Part shown: positions 37,008-49,370 of the stretch, in pieces
How the letters are laid out: every line of letters begins with the position of its first letter
Position numbering within the stretch: position 1 is the stretch's first letter
DNA from: Pseudomonas sp. FP453
Lineage (GTDB): Bacteria > Pseudomonadota > Gammaproteobacteria > Pseudomonadales > Pseudomonadaceae
Direction: 5' to 3'
DNA length: 64,000 bases
NCBI RefSeq assembly: GCF_030687495.1
Contig: NZ_CP117435.1
Span: 620,001-684,000, forward strand
Made by a program: the position numbers and the translations under genes
Notes under the pieces: model-generated
Databases searched by the model: none
Told to the model about the DNA's origin: nothing
What the model saw: only the letters and a program-made list of their open reading frames with translations

Positions 37008-37078
37008 CATCGCAGGCAAGCCAGCTCCCACAGTTGAAATGCATTCCAATCTGTGGGAGCTGGCTTGCCTGCGATGGC
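37008..37078. repeat. REP doublet
   Basis: Inverted arms of the common type with a ~24-base spacer, between pncB and the LysR gene. Confidence 0.9.
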
Positions 37079-37091
37079 GGTATTCCAGACT

Positions 37092-37982
37092 CTAAATAAC
37101 CTGCTCCATCATCCACTTCACAAACTCCCTTACCTTCGGCACCTCCGCCGAATGCTCGGGATAAGCCAGGTAATACGCATCCTGACTCGGCATCGCATGC
37201 TGCCAAGGAATCACCAACTTGCCGTCGGCCAATTCCTCTTCCACCAAAAAGCGCGGCAGCAACGCCACACCACAACCCACCTGCGCCGCACGGATGCACA
37301 TATAGAACGTATCGAACCGCGGCCCGTGGTAGCTGTGCTCGGTCTGGTAACCCTGGCTGGCGAACCAGTCGTGCCAGCCTTGCGGGCGCGAGGCATTTTG
37401 CAGCAGCACCAGTTCGCTCAGTTGCGTCGGGTCGGTAAACGGCCGCGCGGGCAGGCTGTCGGGGGCGCAGACGGGCACCAGCTCTTCGCTGAACAGCTTC
37501 AGGCTCTCGGTGCCGGGCCGTGAACCCTGGCCGAAGTAGAAGGCCATGTCGGCCTTGCCTTGCAGCAACTCATCCGGCTCCTGCTCGTTGCACAGGTCCA
37601 GGTGGATGTGTGGGTGACGCAAGCGCCAGCCCTTGAGGCGCGGCACCAGCCAGCGGGCGCCGAAGGTGTAGGGCGTGGAGACGCGCAGCACTTCGGTCTC
37701 GCCGCCGTAGGAGCGCAGGTAGTGGGTGGACATCTCCACTTGCGTGAGGATTTTTCTCACTTCCACCAGGTACAAATCCCCGGCCGGGGTCATCTGCAAA
37801 CGTCGGCGTACGCGGCGAAACAACAGGTGTTGCAGCAATTCTTCCAGCTGCGCCACTTGTTTGCTCACCGCGCTCTGGGTGAGGTTCAGTTCCTCGGCGG
37901 CGCGGGTAAAGCTCAGGTGGCGGGTGGCGGCTTCGAAACATTGCAGGGCGGTGATCGAGGGCAAATGTCTTTTGTTCAGCAC
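37092..37982 (-). CDS. LysR-family regulator, probably of lysine/pipecolate catabolism
   Basis: A 296-residue LysR-type activator from GTG 37982 (VLNKRHLPSITALQCFEAA), with AGAGG ahead of it. The N-terminal winged HTH (ATRHLSFTRAAEELNLTQS, then AVSKQVAQLEELL) precedes a periplasmic-binding-like effector domain (VSTPYTFGARWLVPRL, then CAPDSLPARPF). It is divergent from amaB with ~150 bases between, the usual LysR arrangement. In P. putida the amaA-amaB genes likewise sit beside a LysR gene, so control of the adjacent genes by an aminoadipate-pathway metabolite is likely. The true start could alternatively be a few codons upstream. Confidence 0.9.
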   Translation of the reverse strand: MLNKRHLPSITALQCFEAATRHLSFTRAAEELNLTQSAVSKQVAQLEELLQHLLFRRVRRRLQMTPAGDLYLVEVRKILTQVEMSTHYLRSYGGETEVLRVSTPYTFGARWLVPRLKGWRLRHPHIHLDLCNEQEPDELLQGKADMAFYFGQGSRPGTESLKLFSEELVPVCAPDSLPARPFTDPTQLSELVLLQNASRPQGWHDWFASQGYQTEHSYHGPRFDTFYMCIRAAQVGCGVALLPRFLVEEELADGKLVIPWQHAMPSQDAYYLAYPEHSAEVPKVREFVKWMMEQVI

Positions 37983-38135
37983 GGTGTGCCTCTTTTTATG
38001 CTTTGCATGAATAAACGGAATGATATCTCGCCTAATCGTCGTTTGTTGGCAAGTCTTGGGCCAGCTACAAATAAGCTCTGGATCGCCGTGCGTGCAGCGG
38101 CGCGAATTTTCGTTTGCAGATTGAAGGAGTGACCC

Positions 38136-39626
38136 ATGGTTGCCGCATTGCTTGATCGTCTCGGGGTAAACCCGGCGCTGTACCAGTCGGGCAAACAGCC
38201 TGTGCATTCGCCGATTGATGGCAGCCGTATCGGCAGCGTGCATTGGGAAGGTGCCGCCGAGGTGGAGCAGCAGGTCAGTCGCGCCGAGCATGCATTCGAC
38301 GCCTGGCGCAAAGTGCCAGCGCCGCGCCGCGGTGAGCTGGTGCGCCAATTTGGCGATGTGCTGCGCGAATACAAGGCCGACCTCGGCGAACTGGTGTCGT
38401 GGGAAGCGGGCAAGATCACCCAGGAAGGCCTGGGCGAAGTGCAGGAAATGATCGACATCTGCGACTTCGCCGTCGGCCTCTCGCGCCAGTTGTACGGCTT
38501 GACCATCGCCTCCGAGCGCCCCGGCCACCATATGCGTGAAACCTGGCACCCGCTGGGCGTGGTCGGCGTGATCAGCGCCTTCAACTTCCCGGTCGCTGTT
38601 TGGGCGTGGAACACCGCCCTGGCCCTGGTGTGCGGCAACGCGGTGATCTGGAAACCCTCGGAAAAGACCCCGCTCACCGCCCTGGCCTGCCAGGCGCTGT
38701 TCGAGCGCGTGGTGAAGAATTTCAGCGATGCACCGCCGTACCTCAGCCAAGTGATCATCGGCGGTCGCGACGCCGGTGCCGCGCTGGTGGACGACCCGCG
38801 CGTCGCCCTGATCAGCGCCACCGGCAGCACGCGCATGGGCCGCGAAGTGGCGCCGAAAGTCGCCGCGCGTTTTGCCCGCAGCATCCTTGAGCTGGGCGGC
38901 AACAACGCAATGATCCTCGGCCCCAGCGCCGACCTGGACATGGCCGTGCGCGCCATCCTGTTCAGCGCCGTCGGCACCGCCGGCCAGCGTTGCACCACCT
39001 TGCGCCGCCTGATCGCCCACGAGTCGGTCAAGGAAGAAATCGTCACCCGCCTCAAGGCCGCCTATTCCAAGGTGCGCATCGGCCACCCGCTGGAAGGCAA
39101 CCTGATCGGCCCGCTGATCGACAAGCACGGCTTCGACAACATGCAGGACGCCCTGGAGCAAGCCTTGAGCGAAGGCGGTCGGGTGTTCGGTGGCAAGCGC
39201 CAGCTGGAAGACAAATTCCCCAACGCCTACTACGTGTCGCCGGCCATCGTGGAAATGCCTGAGCAAAGCGACGTGGTCTGCACCGAAACGTTCGCACCGA
39301 TTCTCTACGTGGTCGGCTACACCGACTTCGCCGAAGCCCTGCGCCTGAACAACGCCGTGCCGCAAGGCCTGTCGTCGTGCATCTTCACCACCGATGTGCG
39401 CGAGGCCGAGCAGTTCATGTCGGCGGTCGGCAGTGACTGCGGGATCGCCAACGTCAATATCGGCCCGAGCGGGGCGGAAATCGGTGGTGCGTTTGGCGGT
39501 GAGAAAGAGACGGGCGGCGGGCGTGAGTCGGGTTCGGATGCGTGGCGCGGGTACATGCGTCGCCAGACCAATACCGTGAACTATTCGCTGGAATTGCCGC
39601 TGGCCCAGGGCATCACCTTCGACTGA
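38136..39626 (+). CDS. amaB: L-piperidine-6-carboxylate (aminoadipate semialdehyde) dehydrogenase
   Basis: A 496-residue NAD-dependent aldehyde dehydrogenase of the ALDH7 type. It oxidises 2-aminoadipate 6-semialdehyde, the open form of piperideine-6-carboxylate, to L-2-aminoadipate in lysine breakdown. Visible are the NAD site region (NAVIWKPSEKTPLTALA), SATGSTRMGREV, the general-base Glu in ILELGGNNAMI and the nucleophile Cys in GTAGQRCTTLRR. GGAG precedes the ATG. The pairing with the downstream FAD oxidase and divergent LysR supports AmaB over a generic aldehyde dehydrogenase. A REP doublet separates it from amaA. Confidence 0.9.
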   Translation: MVAALLDRLGVNPALYQSGKQPVHSPIDGSRIGSVHWEGAAEVEQQVSRAEHAFDAWRKVPAPRRGELVRQFGDVLREYKADLGELVSWEAGKITQEGLGEVQEMIDICDFAVGLSRQLYGLTIASERPGHHMRETWHPLGVVGVISAFNFPVAVWAWNTALALVCGNAVIWKPSEKTPLTALACQALFERVVKNFSDAPPYLSQVIIGGRDAGAALVDDPRVALISATGSTRMGREVAPKVAARFARSILELGGNNAMILGPSADLDMAVRAILFSAVGTAGQRCTTLRRLIAHESVKEEIVTRLKAAYSKVRIGHPLEGNLIGPLIDKHGFDNMQDALEQALSEGGRVFGGKRQLEDKFPNAYYVSPAIVEMPEQSDVVCTETFAPILYVVGYTDFAEALRLNNAVPQGLSSCIFTTDVREAEQFMSAVGSDCGIANVNIGPSGAEIGGAFGGEKETGGGRESGSDAWRGYMRRQTNTVNYSLELPLAQGITFD

Positions 39627-39650
39627 CCCCTGAAGTCGGAGTGCGATCAA

Positions 39651-39722
39651 TGTGGGAGCTGGCTTGCCTGCGATAGCGGTGGTGCAGTCGATACCGCTAT
39701 CGCAGGCAAGCCAGCTCCCACA
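39651..39722. repeat. REP doublet
   Basis: Outward-type inverted arms (GTGGGAGCTGGCTTGCCTGC ... GCAGGCAAGCCAGCTCCCAC), located between amaB and amaA. It could give the two genes different mRNA stabilities. Confidence 0.9.
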
Positions 39723-39779
39723 GTTGATTGGGTTTGCAGTTCGGAAAAGTGGTGTGTTGGGTCTCATCGGAGTCTGGCA

Positions 39780-41063
39780 ATGGCATTACGCGAAACATGT
39801 TTATGGGAACACCTCACCCCCAGCCGGCCGGATCGCGCCGCGCTCAAGGGCGAGGTCAAGGTGGATGTGTGCGTGATCGGCGCCGGCATCACCGGTTTGT
39901 CGGCGGCCATTCACTTGCTGGAACAAGGCAAAAGCGTCGCCGTGCTGGAGGCTCATCGCACCGGCCACGGCGGTTCGGGGCGCAACGTCGGGCTGGTCAA
40001 TGCCGGCCTGTGGATCCCGCCGGATGACATCGAGGCCGGTTTCGGCGAAGCGGTGGGCAGCCAGCTCAACCGCATGCTGGGTGCGGCGCCGTCCCTGGTG
40101 TTCAGCCTGATCGATAAATACCACATCGATTGCCAATTGCGCCGCGAGGGCACCTTGCACATGGCGCACAACGCCCGGGGCGAGGCGGATTTGCGCAGCC
40201 GTGAAGAACAATGGAAGCGCCGTGGCGCGCCGGTGGAACTGCTCACCGGCCAGGCCTGTGAACAGGCCACCGGCACGCAGAAAATCGCCGCCGCGTTGCT
40301 CGATCGCCGCGCCGGCACCTTGAACCCGATGGCCTACACCAGTGGTCTGGCGAATGCTGCCGTTGGCCTTGGCGGGCAGTTGTTCGACCATTCCCCAGTC
40401 ACCCAGCTGGAGCGCCAAGGCGCGCAGTGGTCGGTGCAAACCGCCCAAGGCTCGGTGCAGGCCGCCCAGGTGGTGATCGCTTCCAACGCCTACACCGAAG
40501 GCGAGTGGACCGAGCTGCGCCGCAACTTTTTCCCCGGCTACTACTATCAGGTCGCGTCAGCCCCGCTGACGGACGCCGCCGCCGCGCAGATCCTGCCAGG
40601 CGGCCAGGGTTCGTGGGACACGCGCCAGGTGTTGAGCAGCATCCGCCGTGATGCCGATGGCCGCCTGTTGCTCGGCAGCCTGGGCAATGGCAACCAGAAA
40701 CCGGCGTGGTTCCTCAAGGCGTGGGCCGATCGGGTGCAGCAGCACTACTTCCCGTACCTCAAATCGGTGCAGTGGGAGTTCACCTGGACCGGCTGCATTG
40801 CCTTCACCCCCGACCACCTGATGCGCCTGTTCGAACCGGCGCCGGGCCTGGTGGCCGTGACGGGCTACAACGGCCGCGGCGTGACCACCGGCAGCGTGGT
40901 CGGCAAGGCGTTTGCCGACTACCTGTGTCACCAGAATCCCCAGGCGTTGCCGATTCCGTTCGCACCGATGCAGCCGCTGGCCGGGGTGGGCCTGCGCAGT
41001 TGCCTGTATGAGGCGGGATTCTCGCTGTATCACGCCGGGCAATGTCTGCGGATCGTGATCTGA
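39780..41063 (+). CDS. amaA: FAD-dependent L-pipecolate oxidase
   Basis: A 427-residue DAO-family flavoprotein. ATG 39780 (MALRETCLWEHLTPSRPDRA). The FAD dinucleotide motif VIGAGITGLSAAIHLLE lies at ~30-50, GSGRNVGLVNAGLW follows, and a C-terminal GYNGRGVTTGSVVG closes the flavin fold. In P. putida AmaA oxidises L-pipecolate to piperideine-6-carboxylate, which AmaB then oxidises, on the D-lysine branch. Gene order here is amaB-REP-amaA on one strand with the LysR regulator divergent. A gamma-glutamylputrescine oxidase is the main alternative reading, since the two are similar, but context favours AmaA. Confidence 0.85.
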   Translation: MALRETCLWEHLTPSRPDRAALKGEVKVDVCVIGAGITGLSAAIHLLEQGKSVAVLEAHRTGHGGSGRNVGLVNAGLWIPPDDIEAGFGEAVGSQLNRMLGAAPSLVFSLIDKYHIDCQLRREGTLHMAHNARGEADLRSREEQWKRRGAPVELLTGQACEQATGTQKIAAALLDRRAGTLNPMAYTSGLANAAVGLGGQLFDHSPVTQLERQGAQWSVQTAQGSVQAAQVVIASNAYTEGEWTELRRNFFPGYYYQVASAPLTDAAAAQILPGGQGSWDTRQVLSSIRRDADGRLLLGSLGNGNQKPAWFLKAWADRVQQHYFPYLKSVQWEFTWTGCIAFTPDHLMRLFEPAPGLVAVTGYNGRGVTTGSVVGKAFADYLCHQNPQALPIPFAPMQPLAGVGLRSCLYEAGFSLYHAGQCLRIVI

Positions 41064-41211
41064 TCAGCGAAATACCGCTCAGAAGCCGGCATTTTCTTAG
41101 CAGGCTACTAATCTGTATTGGTGCAAGTCGTAGCAGTCACGCACTGTAAATGTGCAGTTCCGTTACGCGGGTTGTTACAGCTGTAGGAGCTGTCGTTTCC
41201 AGGCTTGGTTG

Positions 41212-41226
41212 CAGGTGTGACCTGCC
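41212..41226. promoter_or_regulatory. Perfect palindrome upstream of livJ
   Basis: GCAGGT-GTG-ACCTGC, about 130 bases upstream of the sigma54 promoter, the usual distance for an enhancer site. The 374-base gap between amaA and livJ also holds two GGTTGCAC direct repeats (near 41251 and 41274). The binding protein is unknown. Confidence 0.45.
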
Positions 41227-41352
41227 AGGGTTGTACTTTTTCGACGCGCAGGTTGCACCTCTCGATGCTAGAGGGTTGCACGTCCTGACGAACGGCGCTG
41301 AAACACGCGCAATAACAATGACACCGTGTCTTTTTGAAGAATAAAAACCTAC

Positions 41353-41368
41353 TGGCACGCGCTTTGCT
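41353..41368 (+). promoter_or_regulatory. Sigma54 promoter of livJ
   Basis: TGGCACG-CGCT-TTGCT is an exact match to the -24/-12 consensus (TGGCACG-N4-TTGCW), 70 bases before the livJ ATG. RpoN dependence implies an enhancer-binding activator and fits nitrogen-linked control of amino acid uptake. Confidence 0.85.
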
Positions 41369-41437
41369 CTGGGCTTTCAGTGAAAAGTTTGAACGCAAGT
41401 TGTAGTGCCAAAAATCAAAAATATCGGAGCACCACTC

Positions 41438-42574
41438 ATGTCCCAGACGTTTTACAAGAAAGGTTTTCTGGCCCTCGCCGTTGCAGCGGCGCTGGGTGTT
41501 TCTACGTTTGTTCAAGCTGATGTGAAAATTGGCGTGGCGGGCCCGATGACGGGTGCCAACGCAGCTTTCGGTGAGCAGTACATGAAGGGTGCCCAAGCGG
41601 CAGCCGATACCATCAACAAGGCCGGCGGTATCAACGGCGAGAAAATCGTCCTGGTGGCCGGCGACGACGCCTGCGAGCCCAAACAGGCCGTGGCCGTGGC
41701 CAACCGCCTGGCGGACCAGGACAAAGTCATCGGCGTCGTCGGGCACTTCTGCTCGTCCAACACCATCCCGGCGTCCGAGGTCTATGACGAAGCGGGCATC
41801 ATCGCAATTACCCCAGGTTCCACCAACCCACAGGTCACCGAGCGCGGCCTGGGCGCCATGTTCCGTATGTGCGGGCGTGACGACCAGCAAGGCATCGTCG
41901 CCGGCGACTACATCGTCGACGTGCTCAAGGGCAAGAAAGTCGCGGTCATCAACGACAAGGACACCTACGGCAAAGGCCTGGCTGACGCCACCGCTGCCCA
42001 GTTGACCAAGCGCGGCGTCACGCCGGTGCTGCAAGAAGGCCTGACCCGTGGTGAGAAAGACTTCAGTGCGCTCGTCACCAAAATCCGTTCCCTGGGCGCC
42101 GACGTCGTGTACTTCGGCGGCCTGCACCCGGAAGCCGGTCCGCTGGTTCGCCAGATCCGTGAAGCCGGTCTGAAAGACGTCAAGTTCATGTCCGACGATG
42201 GCGTCGTGACCGACGAACTGGTGGCCACCGCTGGCGGCGCGCAATACGTCGACGGCGTGTACATGACCTTCGGCGCCGACCCGCGCCTGCTGCCAGACAG
42301 CAAGGCCGTGGTGGAAGAGTTCCGCAAAAACGGCACCGAGCCAGAAGGCTACACCCTGTACGCCTACGCGTCGGTCCAGGCCCTGGCTGCCGGTTTCAAC
42401 GGCGCCAAGTCCAACAAGGGCGAAGATGCGGCCAAGTGGCTGAAAGCCAACCCTGTCCAGACCGTAATGGGCAAGAAGGAATGGGACGGCAAGGGCGACC
42501 TGAAAATCTCCGACTACGTGGTTTACCAATGGGACAAAGACGGTAAATACCATCAGCTGGACAAGCAGAAATAA
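41438..42574 (+). CDS. livJ: Branched-chain amino acid ABC transporter, periplasmic binding protein
   Basis: A 378-residue type I periplasmic binding protein (LivJ/BraC). ATG 41438 is preceded by CGGAG; the signal peptide (KKGFLALAVAAALGVSTFVQA) ends before DVKIGVAGP. The Leu/Ile/Val binding fold is visible in KIGVAGPMTGANAAFGEQ, VAGDDACEPKQAVAVANRL, VVGHFCSSNTIPASEVY and YFGGLHPEAGPLVRQIRE, including the two-Cys disulfide seen in the family (DDACE and GHFCS). It heads the livJ-H-M-G-F cluster but is separated from livH by a REP doublet, which may keep binding protein more abundant than the membrane components. Confidence 0.95.
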   Translation: MSQTFYKKGFLALAVAAALGVSTFVQADVKIGVAGPMTGANAAFGEQYMKGAQAAADTINKAGGINGEKIVLVAGDDACEPKQAVAVANRLADQDKVIGVVGHFCSSNTIPASEVYDEAGIIAITPGSTNPQVTERGLGAMFRMCGRDDQQGIVAGDYIVDVLKGKKVAVINDKDTYGKGLADATAAQLTKRGVTPVLQEGLTRGEKDFSALVTKIRSLGADVVYFGGLHPEAGPLVRQIREAGLKDVKFMSDDGVVTDELVATAGGAQYVDGVYMTFGADPRLLPDSKAVVEEFRKNGTEPEGYTLYAYASVQALAAGFNGAKSNKGEDAAKWLKANPVQTVMGKKEWDGKGDLKISDYVVYQWDKDGKYHQLDKQK

Positions 42575-42609
42575 GCGTAAACACGATCAGTAGGGCACCA
42601 CAAATCCCC

Positions 42610-42700
42610 TGTGGGAGCCGGGCTTGCCCGCGATGACGGACTGGCAGTCAACACTGTGTTGAATGTGCAACCGCTATCGCCGGCAAGCCAGCTCCCACAG
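42610..42700. repeat. REP doublet, variant arms
   Basis: GTGGGAGCCGGGCTTGCCCG and GCCGGCAAGCCAGCTCCCAC arms; intercistronic between livJ and livH. Confidence 0.85.
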
Positions 42701-42807
42701 GGGACCGGGGTTGCCAGTGCAATCGCGTCCAGCAACAAATCTGTCTTTTCCTCCAGAAGCGCCGCACACCCACAGGTGTGCAGGTGCTCACCGCGTGAGA
42801 TTGCGTT

Positions 42808-43722
<915 letters not shown>

Positions 43723-43724
43723 AC

Positions 43725-44998
<1,274 letters not shown>

Positions 44999-45002
<4 letters not shown>

Positions 45003-45874
45003 GCAAGGAAGTCGTCCTTTCCGTGGAACACCTGATGATGCACTTCGGTGGCATCAAGGCCTTGAGCGATGTGAGCCTCAAGGTCGAACGCAACTCGATC
45101 TTCGCCCTGATCGGCCCCAACGGCGCCGGCAAGACCACGGTGTTCAACTGCCTCACCGGCTTCTACAAAGCCAGCGGCGGCAAGATCAACCTCAACGTGC
45201 GCGGCAAGCAGACCGACGTGATCCAACTGCTCGGCGAGCGCTTCCAGCCCACCGACTTTGTCTCGCCGAAAAGCTTCCTCAGCCGGGTGTACTACAAGAT
45301 GTTCGGCGGTACCCATTTGGTGAACCGCGCCGGTTTGGCCCGGACCTTCCAGAACATTCGCCTGTTCAAGGAAATGTCGGTGGTGGAAAACCTGCTGGTG
45401 GCCCAGCACATGTGGGTCAACCGCAACATGCTCGCGGGCATCCTCAACACCAAGGGCTACCGCAAGGCCGAAAGCGACGCCCTCGACCACGCCTTCTACT
45501 GGCTGGAAGTGGTGGACCTGGTGGACTGCGCCAACCGCCTCGCTGGCGAACTCTCCTACGGCCAGCAGCGCCGCCTGGAAATCGCCCGGGCCATGTGCAC
45601 GCGGCCGCAGATCATCTGCCTGGACGAACCGGCGGCGGGCCTCAACCCCCAGGAAACCGAAGCCCTCAGTGCGATGATTCGCCTGCTGCGCGACGAACAC
45701 GACCTGACGGTGGTGCTGATTGAACATGACATGGGCATGGTAATGAGTATTTCCGACCACATCGTGGTGCTCGACCACGGCAACGTGATCGCCGAAGGCG
45801 GCCCGGAGGCGATCCGCAACGACCCGAAAGTGATTGCCGCCTACCTCGGCGCCGACGAAGAGGAGCTGGTATGA
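44999..45874 (+). CDS. livG: Branched-chain amino acid ABC transporter ATPase LivG
   Basis: A 291-residue ABC ATPase. Walker A GPNGAGKTTVFNCLTG is near residue 38, signature LSYGQQRRLEIARAM, Walker B IICLDEPAAGLNPQE, switch His in LIEHDMGMVM. A ~45-residue insertion after Walker A (VRGKQTDVIQLLGERFQPTD) distinguishes LivG from LivF. Works with LivF as the heterodimeric motor. Coupled to livM and livF by 4-base overlaps. Confidence 0.96.
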
Positions 45875-46587
45875 GTGCACCTATCCTCGAAATGAAGGAC
45901 CTGGACGTGTTCTACGGCCCGATCCAGGCCCTGAAAAAAGTCTCGCTGCACATCAACGAAGGCGAAACCGTCAGCCTGATCGGCTCCAACGGTGCGGGCA
46001 AATCCACACTGCTGATGTCGATCTTCGGCCAGCCACGGGCCGAGTCGGGGCAGATTCTGTACAACGGCGTCGACATTACCCACAAGTCGTCCCACTACAT
46101 CGCCTCCAACGGCATCGCGCAGTCGCCGGAAGGGCGGCGGGTGTTCCCCGACATGACCGTCGAGGAAAACCTGCTGATGGGCACCATCCCCATCGGTGAC
46201 AAGTTCGCCAGCGAAGACATGCAGCGCATGTTCGAGCTGTTCCCTCGGCTCAAGGAGCGGCGTAACCAGCGGGCCATGACCATGTCCGGTGGCGAGCAGC
46301 AAATGCTCGCCATCGCTCGCGCGCTGATGAGCCGGCCCAAGCTGTTGCTGCTGGACGAACCGAGCCTGGGGCTGGCGCCGATTGTGGTGAAGCAGATCTT
46401 CTCGACGTTGCGGGAGCTGGCGTCTACGGGGATGACCATCTTCCTGGTGGAGCAGAACGCCAACCATGCGCTGCGCTTGTCGGATAGGGCGTATGTGATG
46501 GTCAACGGCGAGATCCGCCTCACCGGCACCGGTAAAGAGCTGCTGGTGAACGAGGAAGTGCGCAACGCCTACCTCGGCGGGCACTGA
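45871..46587 (+). CDS. livF: Branched-chain amino acid ABC transporter ATPase LivF
   Basis: A 238-residue ABC ATPase: Walker A GSNGAGKSTLLMSIFG, Q-loop region IAQSPEGRRVFPDMTVEENL (typical of LivF), signature MSGGEQQMLAIARAL, Walker B LLLLDEPSLGLAP, switch His-equivalent in VEQNANHALRLSD. Last gene of the liv operon, overlapping livG by ATGA. A REP doublet begins 24 bases after the stop. Confidence 0.97.
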   Translation: MSAPILEMKDLDVFYGPIQALKKVSLHINEGETVSLIGSNGAGKSTLLMSIFGQPRAESGQILYNGVDITHKSSHYIASNGIAQSPEGRRVFPDMTVEENLLMGTIPIGDKFASEDMQRMFELFPRLKERRNQRAMTMSGGEQQMLAIARALMSRPKLLLLDEPSLGLAPIVVKQIFSTLRELASTGMTIFLVEQNANHALRLSDRAYVMVNGEIRLTGTGKELLVNEEVRNAYLGGH

Positions 46588-46610
46588 CCTAAAGCTTGAC
46601 GCAATCCCCC

Positions 46611-46731
46611 CTGTGGGAGCTGGCTTTGTGTGGGAGCTGGCTTGCCTGCGATGCAGACACCTCGGTCTATCTGACAAACCGAGGCGATGCTATCGCAGGC
46701 AAGCCAGCTCCCACAAAGAGCAGCTCCCACA
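46611..46731. repeat. Complex REP doublet with partial extra copy
   Basis: A partial REP (GTGGGAGCTGGCTT) is followed by a full inverted pair around an internally pairing spacer (CTCGGT ... ACCGAG) and a second short CAGCTCCCACA copy. Its layout mirrors the element at 15074-15180. Confidence 0.85.
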
Positions 46732-46739
46732 TTTGTTTT

Positions 46740-48170
<1,431 letters not shown>

Positions 48171-48190
48171 GGCTTCAGACCGCGCCGCGC

Positions 48191-48265
48191 CGATCGCAGG
48201 CAAGCCAGCTCCCACACCAAGGATGTAGGCGGTCAAAATGTGGGAGCGGGCTTGCCCGCGATGGC
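48191..48265. repeat. REP doublet, mixed arm types
   Basis: GCAGGCAAGCCAGCTCCCAC on the left and GTGGGAGCGGGCTTGCCCGC on the right, between the SDR and CDF genes. Confidence 0.9.
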
Positions 48266-48355
48266 GGCAAATCGGTCAAAACAGGCCATAAGGTACACTC
48301 CCCTCCTGAGAACCCCACCGCACCCAGCGGTTTCAAGGTTTTGACGGGAGGAAAT

Positions 48356-49261
48356 GTGAGTAACCGAGGTGAGCAGGCACTGCTCAAACAATCGACCATC
48401 CTGATGTTCGCAGTCGCGATCGCCGGGATTGTCACGGGTGTGATATCCGGCGCCCAATCCATTCTGTTCGACGGCTTTTTCTCGCTGATCGCCACCGCCA
48501 TCAAGGTGTTGATGCTGATCACGGCCAAGCTGATCGCCAAGAAAAGCAACGAACGCTTCCAGTTCGGCTACTGGCACTTGGAGCCCATGGTGCTGTTGAT
48601 CGAAGGCAGCTTCCTGTTGCTGATCGCCATCTATGCGTTCCTCAACGGCGTGTTCGGCATTATCAATGGTGGGCGCGAGATCGAGTTGGGGCTGGTGATC
48701 ATTTATGCGGCGGTGTTTACCGTCGTCGAATTTGCCTACTTCTTCTACGTGCGTTATCGCAATCGCACGCTCAAGTCCTCGCTGATCCAGTTCGACAACA
48801 TCAGCTGGCTGGTGGACGCCATGCTCTCGGTCGGCTTGCTGATCAGCTTTCTCTCCGCGCTGTTGCTCAAGTCCCAGGGCTATGGCGAGTGGGCGGTGTA
48901 CGTCGACCCGTTGATCCTGATCCTGCTGGCCCTGAGCATGCTGGCGCCGGCGTTCAAGATCCTGCGCCCGGCGTTGCGCGAGGTGCTGGGGATTGCCCCG
49001 GACCAGTTGGACGACAAGGTGCGCGAAGTGATGGACGCGGCCCAGGCCAAACATGGTTTCGACGACTACGTGTCCTACGTGCAAAAACACGGGCGGGCGC
49101 GGTTTATCGAGATTCATGTGGTGTTGCCGGCGGATTACCCGGTGGATAACGTCGCGACCCTCGACGGGCTGCGCGAAGAGATATCCACAGGGCTGGGCAA
49201 AGCGGATGCGGCGCGGTGGTTGACCATCAGTTTTACAGGGGATCGCAAGTGGATTGCGTGA
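48356..49261 (+). CDS. Cation diffusion facilitator family transporter
   Basis: A 301-residue inner-membrane cation/proton antiporter of the CDF family. GTG 48356 is chosen because GGGAGG lies 5-10 bases upstream; an in-frame TTG at 48341 overlaps that site. Six helices are predicted. Helix 2 carries the SILFDGFFSLIATAIKV metal-site segment (Asp present) and helix 5 has NISWLVDAMLS. A cytoplasmic C-terminal domain (~205-300) follows. The metal cannot be told from sequence; Zn, Fe or Mn are possible. No metal regulator is adjacent. Confidence 0.88.
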   Translation: MSNRGEQALLKQSTILMFAVAIAGIVTGVISGAQSILFDGFFSLIATAIKVLMLITAKLIAKKSNERFQFGYWHLEPMVLLIEGSFLLLIAIYAFLNGVFGIINGGREIELGLVIIYAAVFTVVEFAYFFYVRYRNRTLKSSLIQFDNISWLVDAMLSVGLLISFLSALLLKSQGYGEWAVYVDPLILILLALSMLAPAFKILRPALREVLGIAPDQLDDKVREVMDAAQAKHGFDDYVSYVQKHGRARFIEIHVVLPADYPVDNVATLDGLREEISTGLGKADAARWLTISFTGDRKWIA

Positions 49262-49282
49262 GGTCTGTTAAGCCGAGGTGAG

Positions 49283-49360
49283 GCTATCGCAGGCAAGCCA
49301 GCTCCCACATTTGAATGTATTCACAAATCAAACTGTGGGAGCTGGCTTGCCTGCGATAGG
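49283..49360. repeat. REP doublet
   Basis: Common-type inverted arms between the convergent CDF and AGE-epimerase genes. Confidence 0.9.
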
Positions 49361-49370
49361 GCCCTGAACG

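Noticed and set aside
41311..41318. AATAACAA as a Hfq/Crc catabolite-repression motif for livJ
   Set aside because: It lies upstream of the sigma54 promoter and so would not be in the mRNA.
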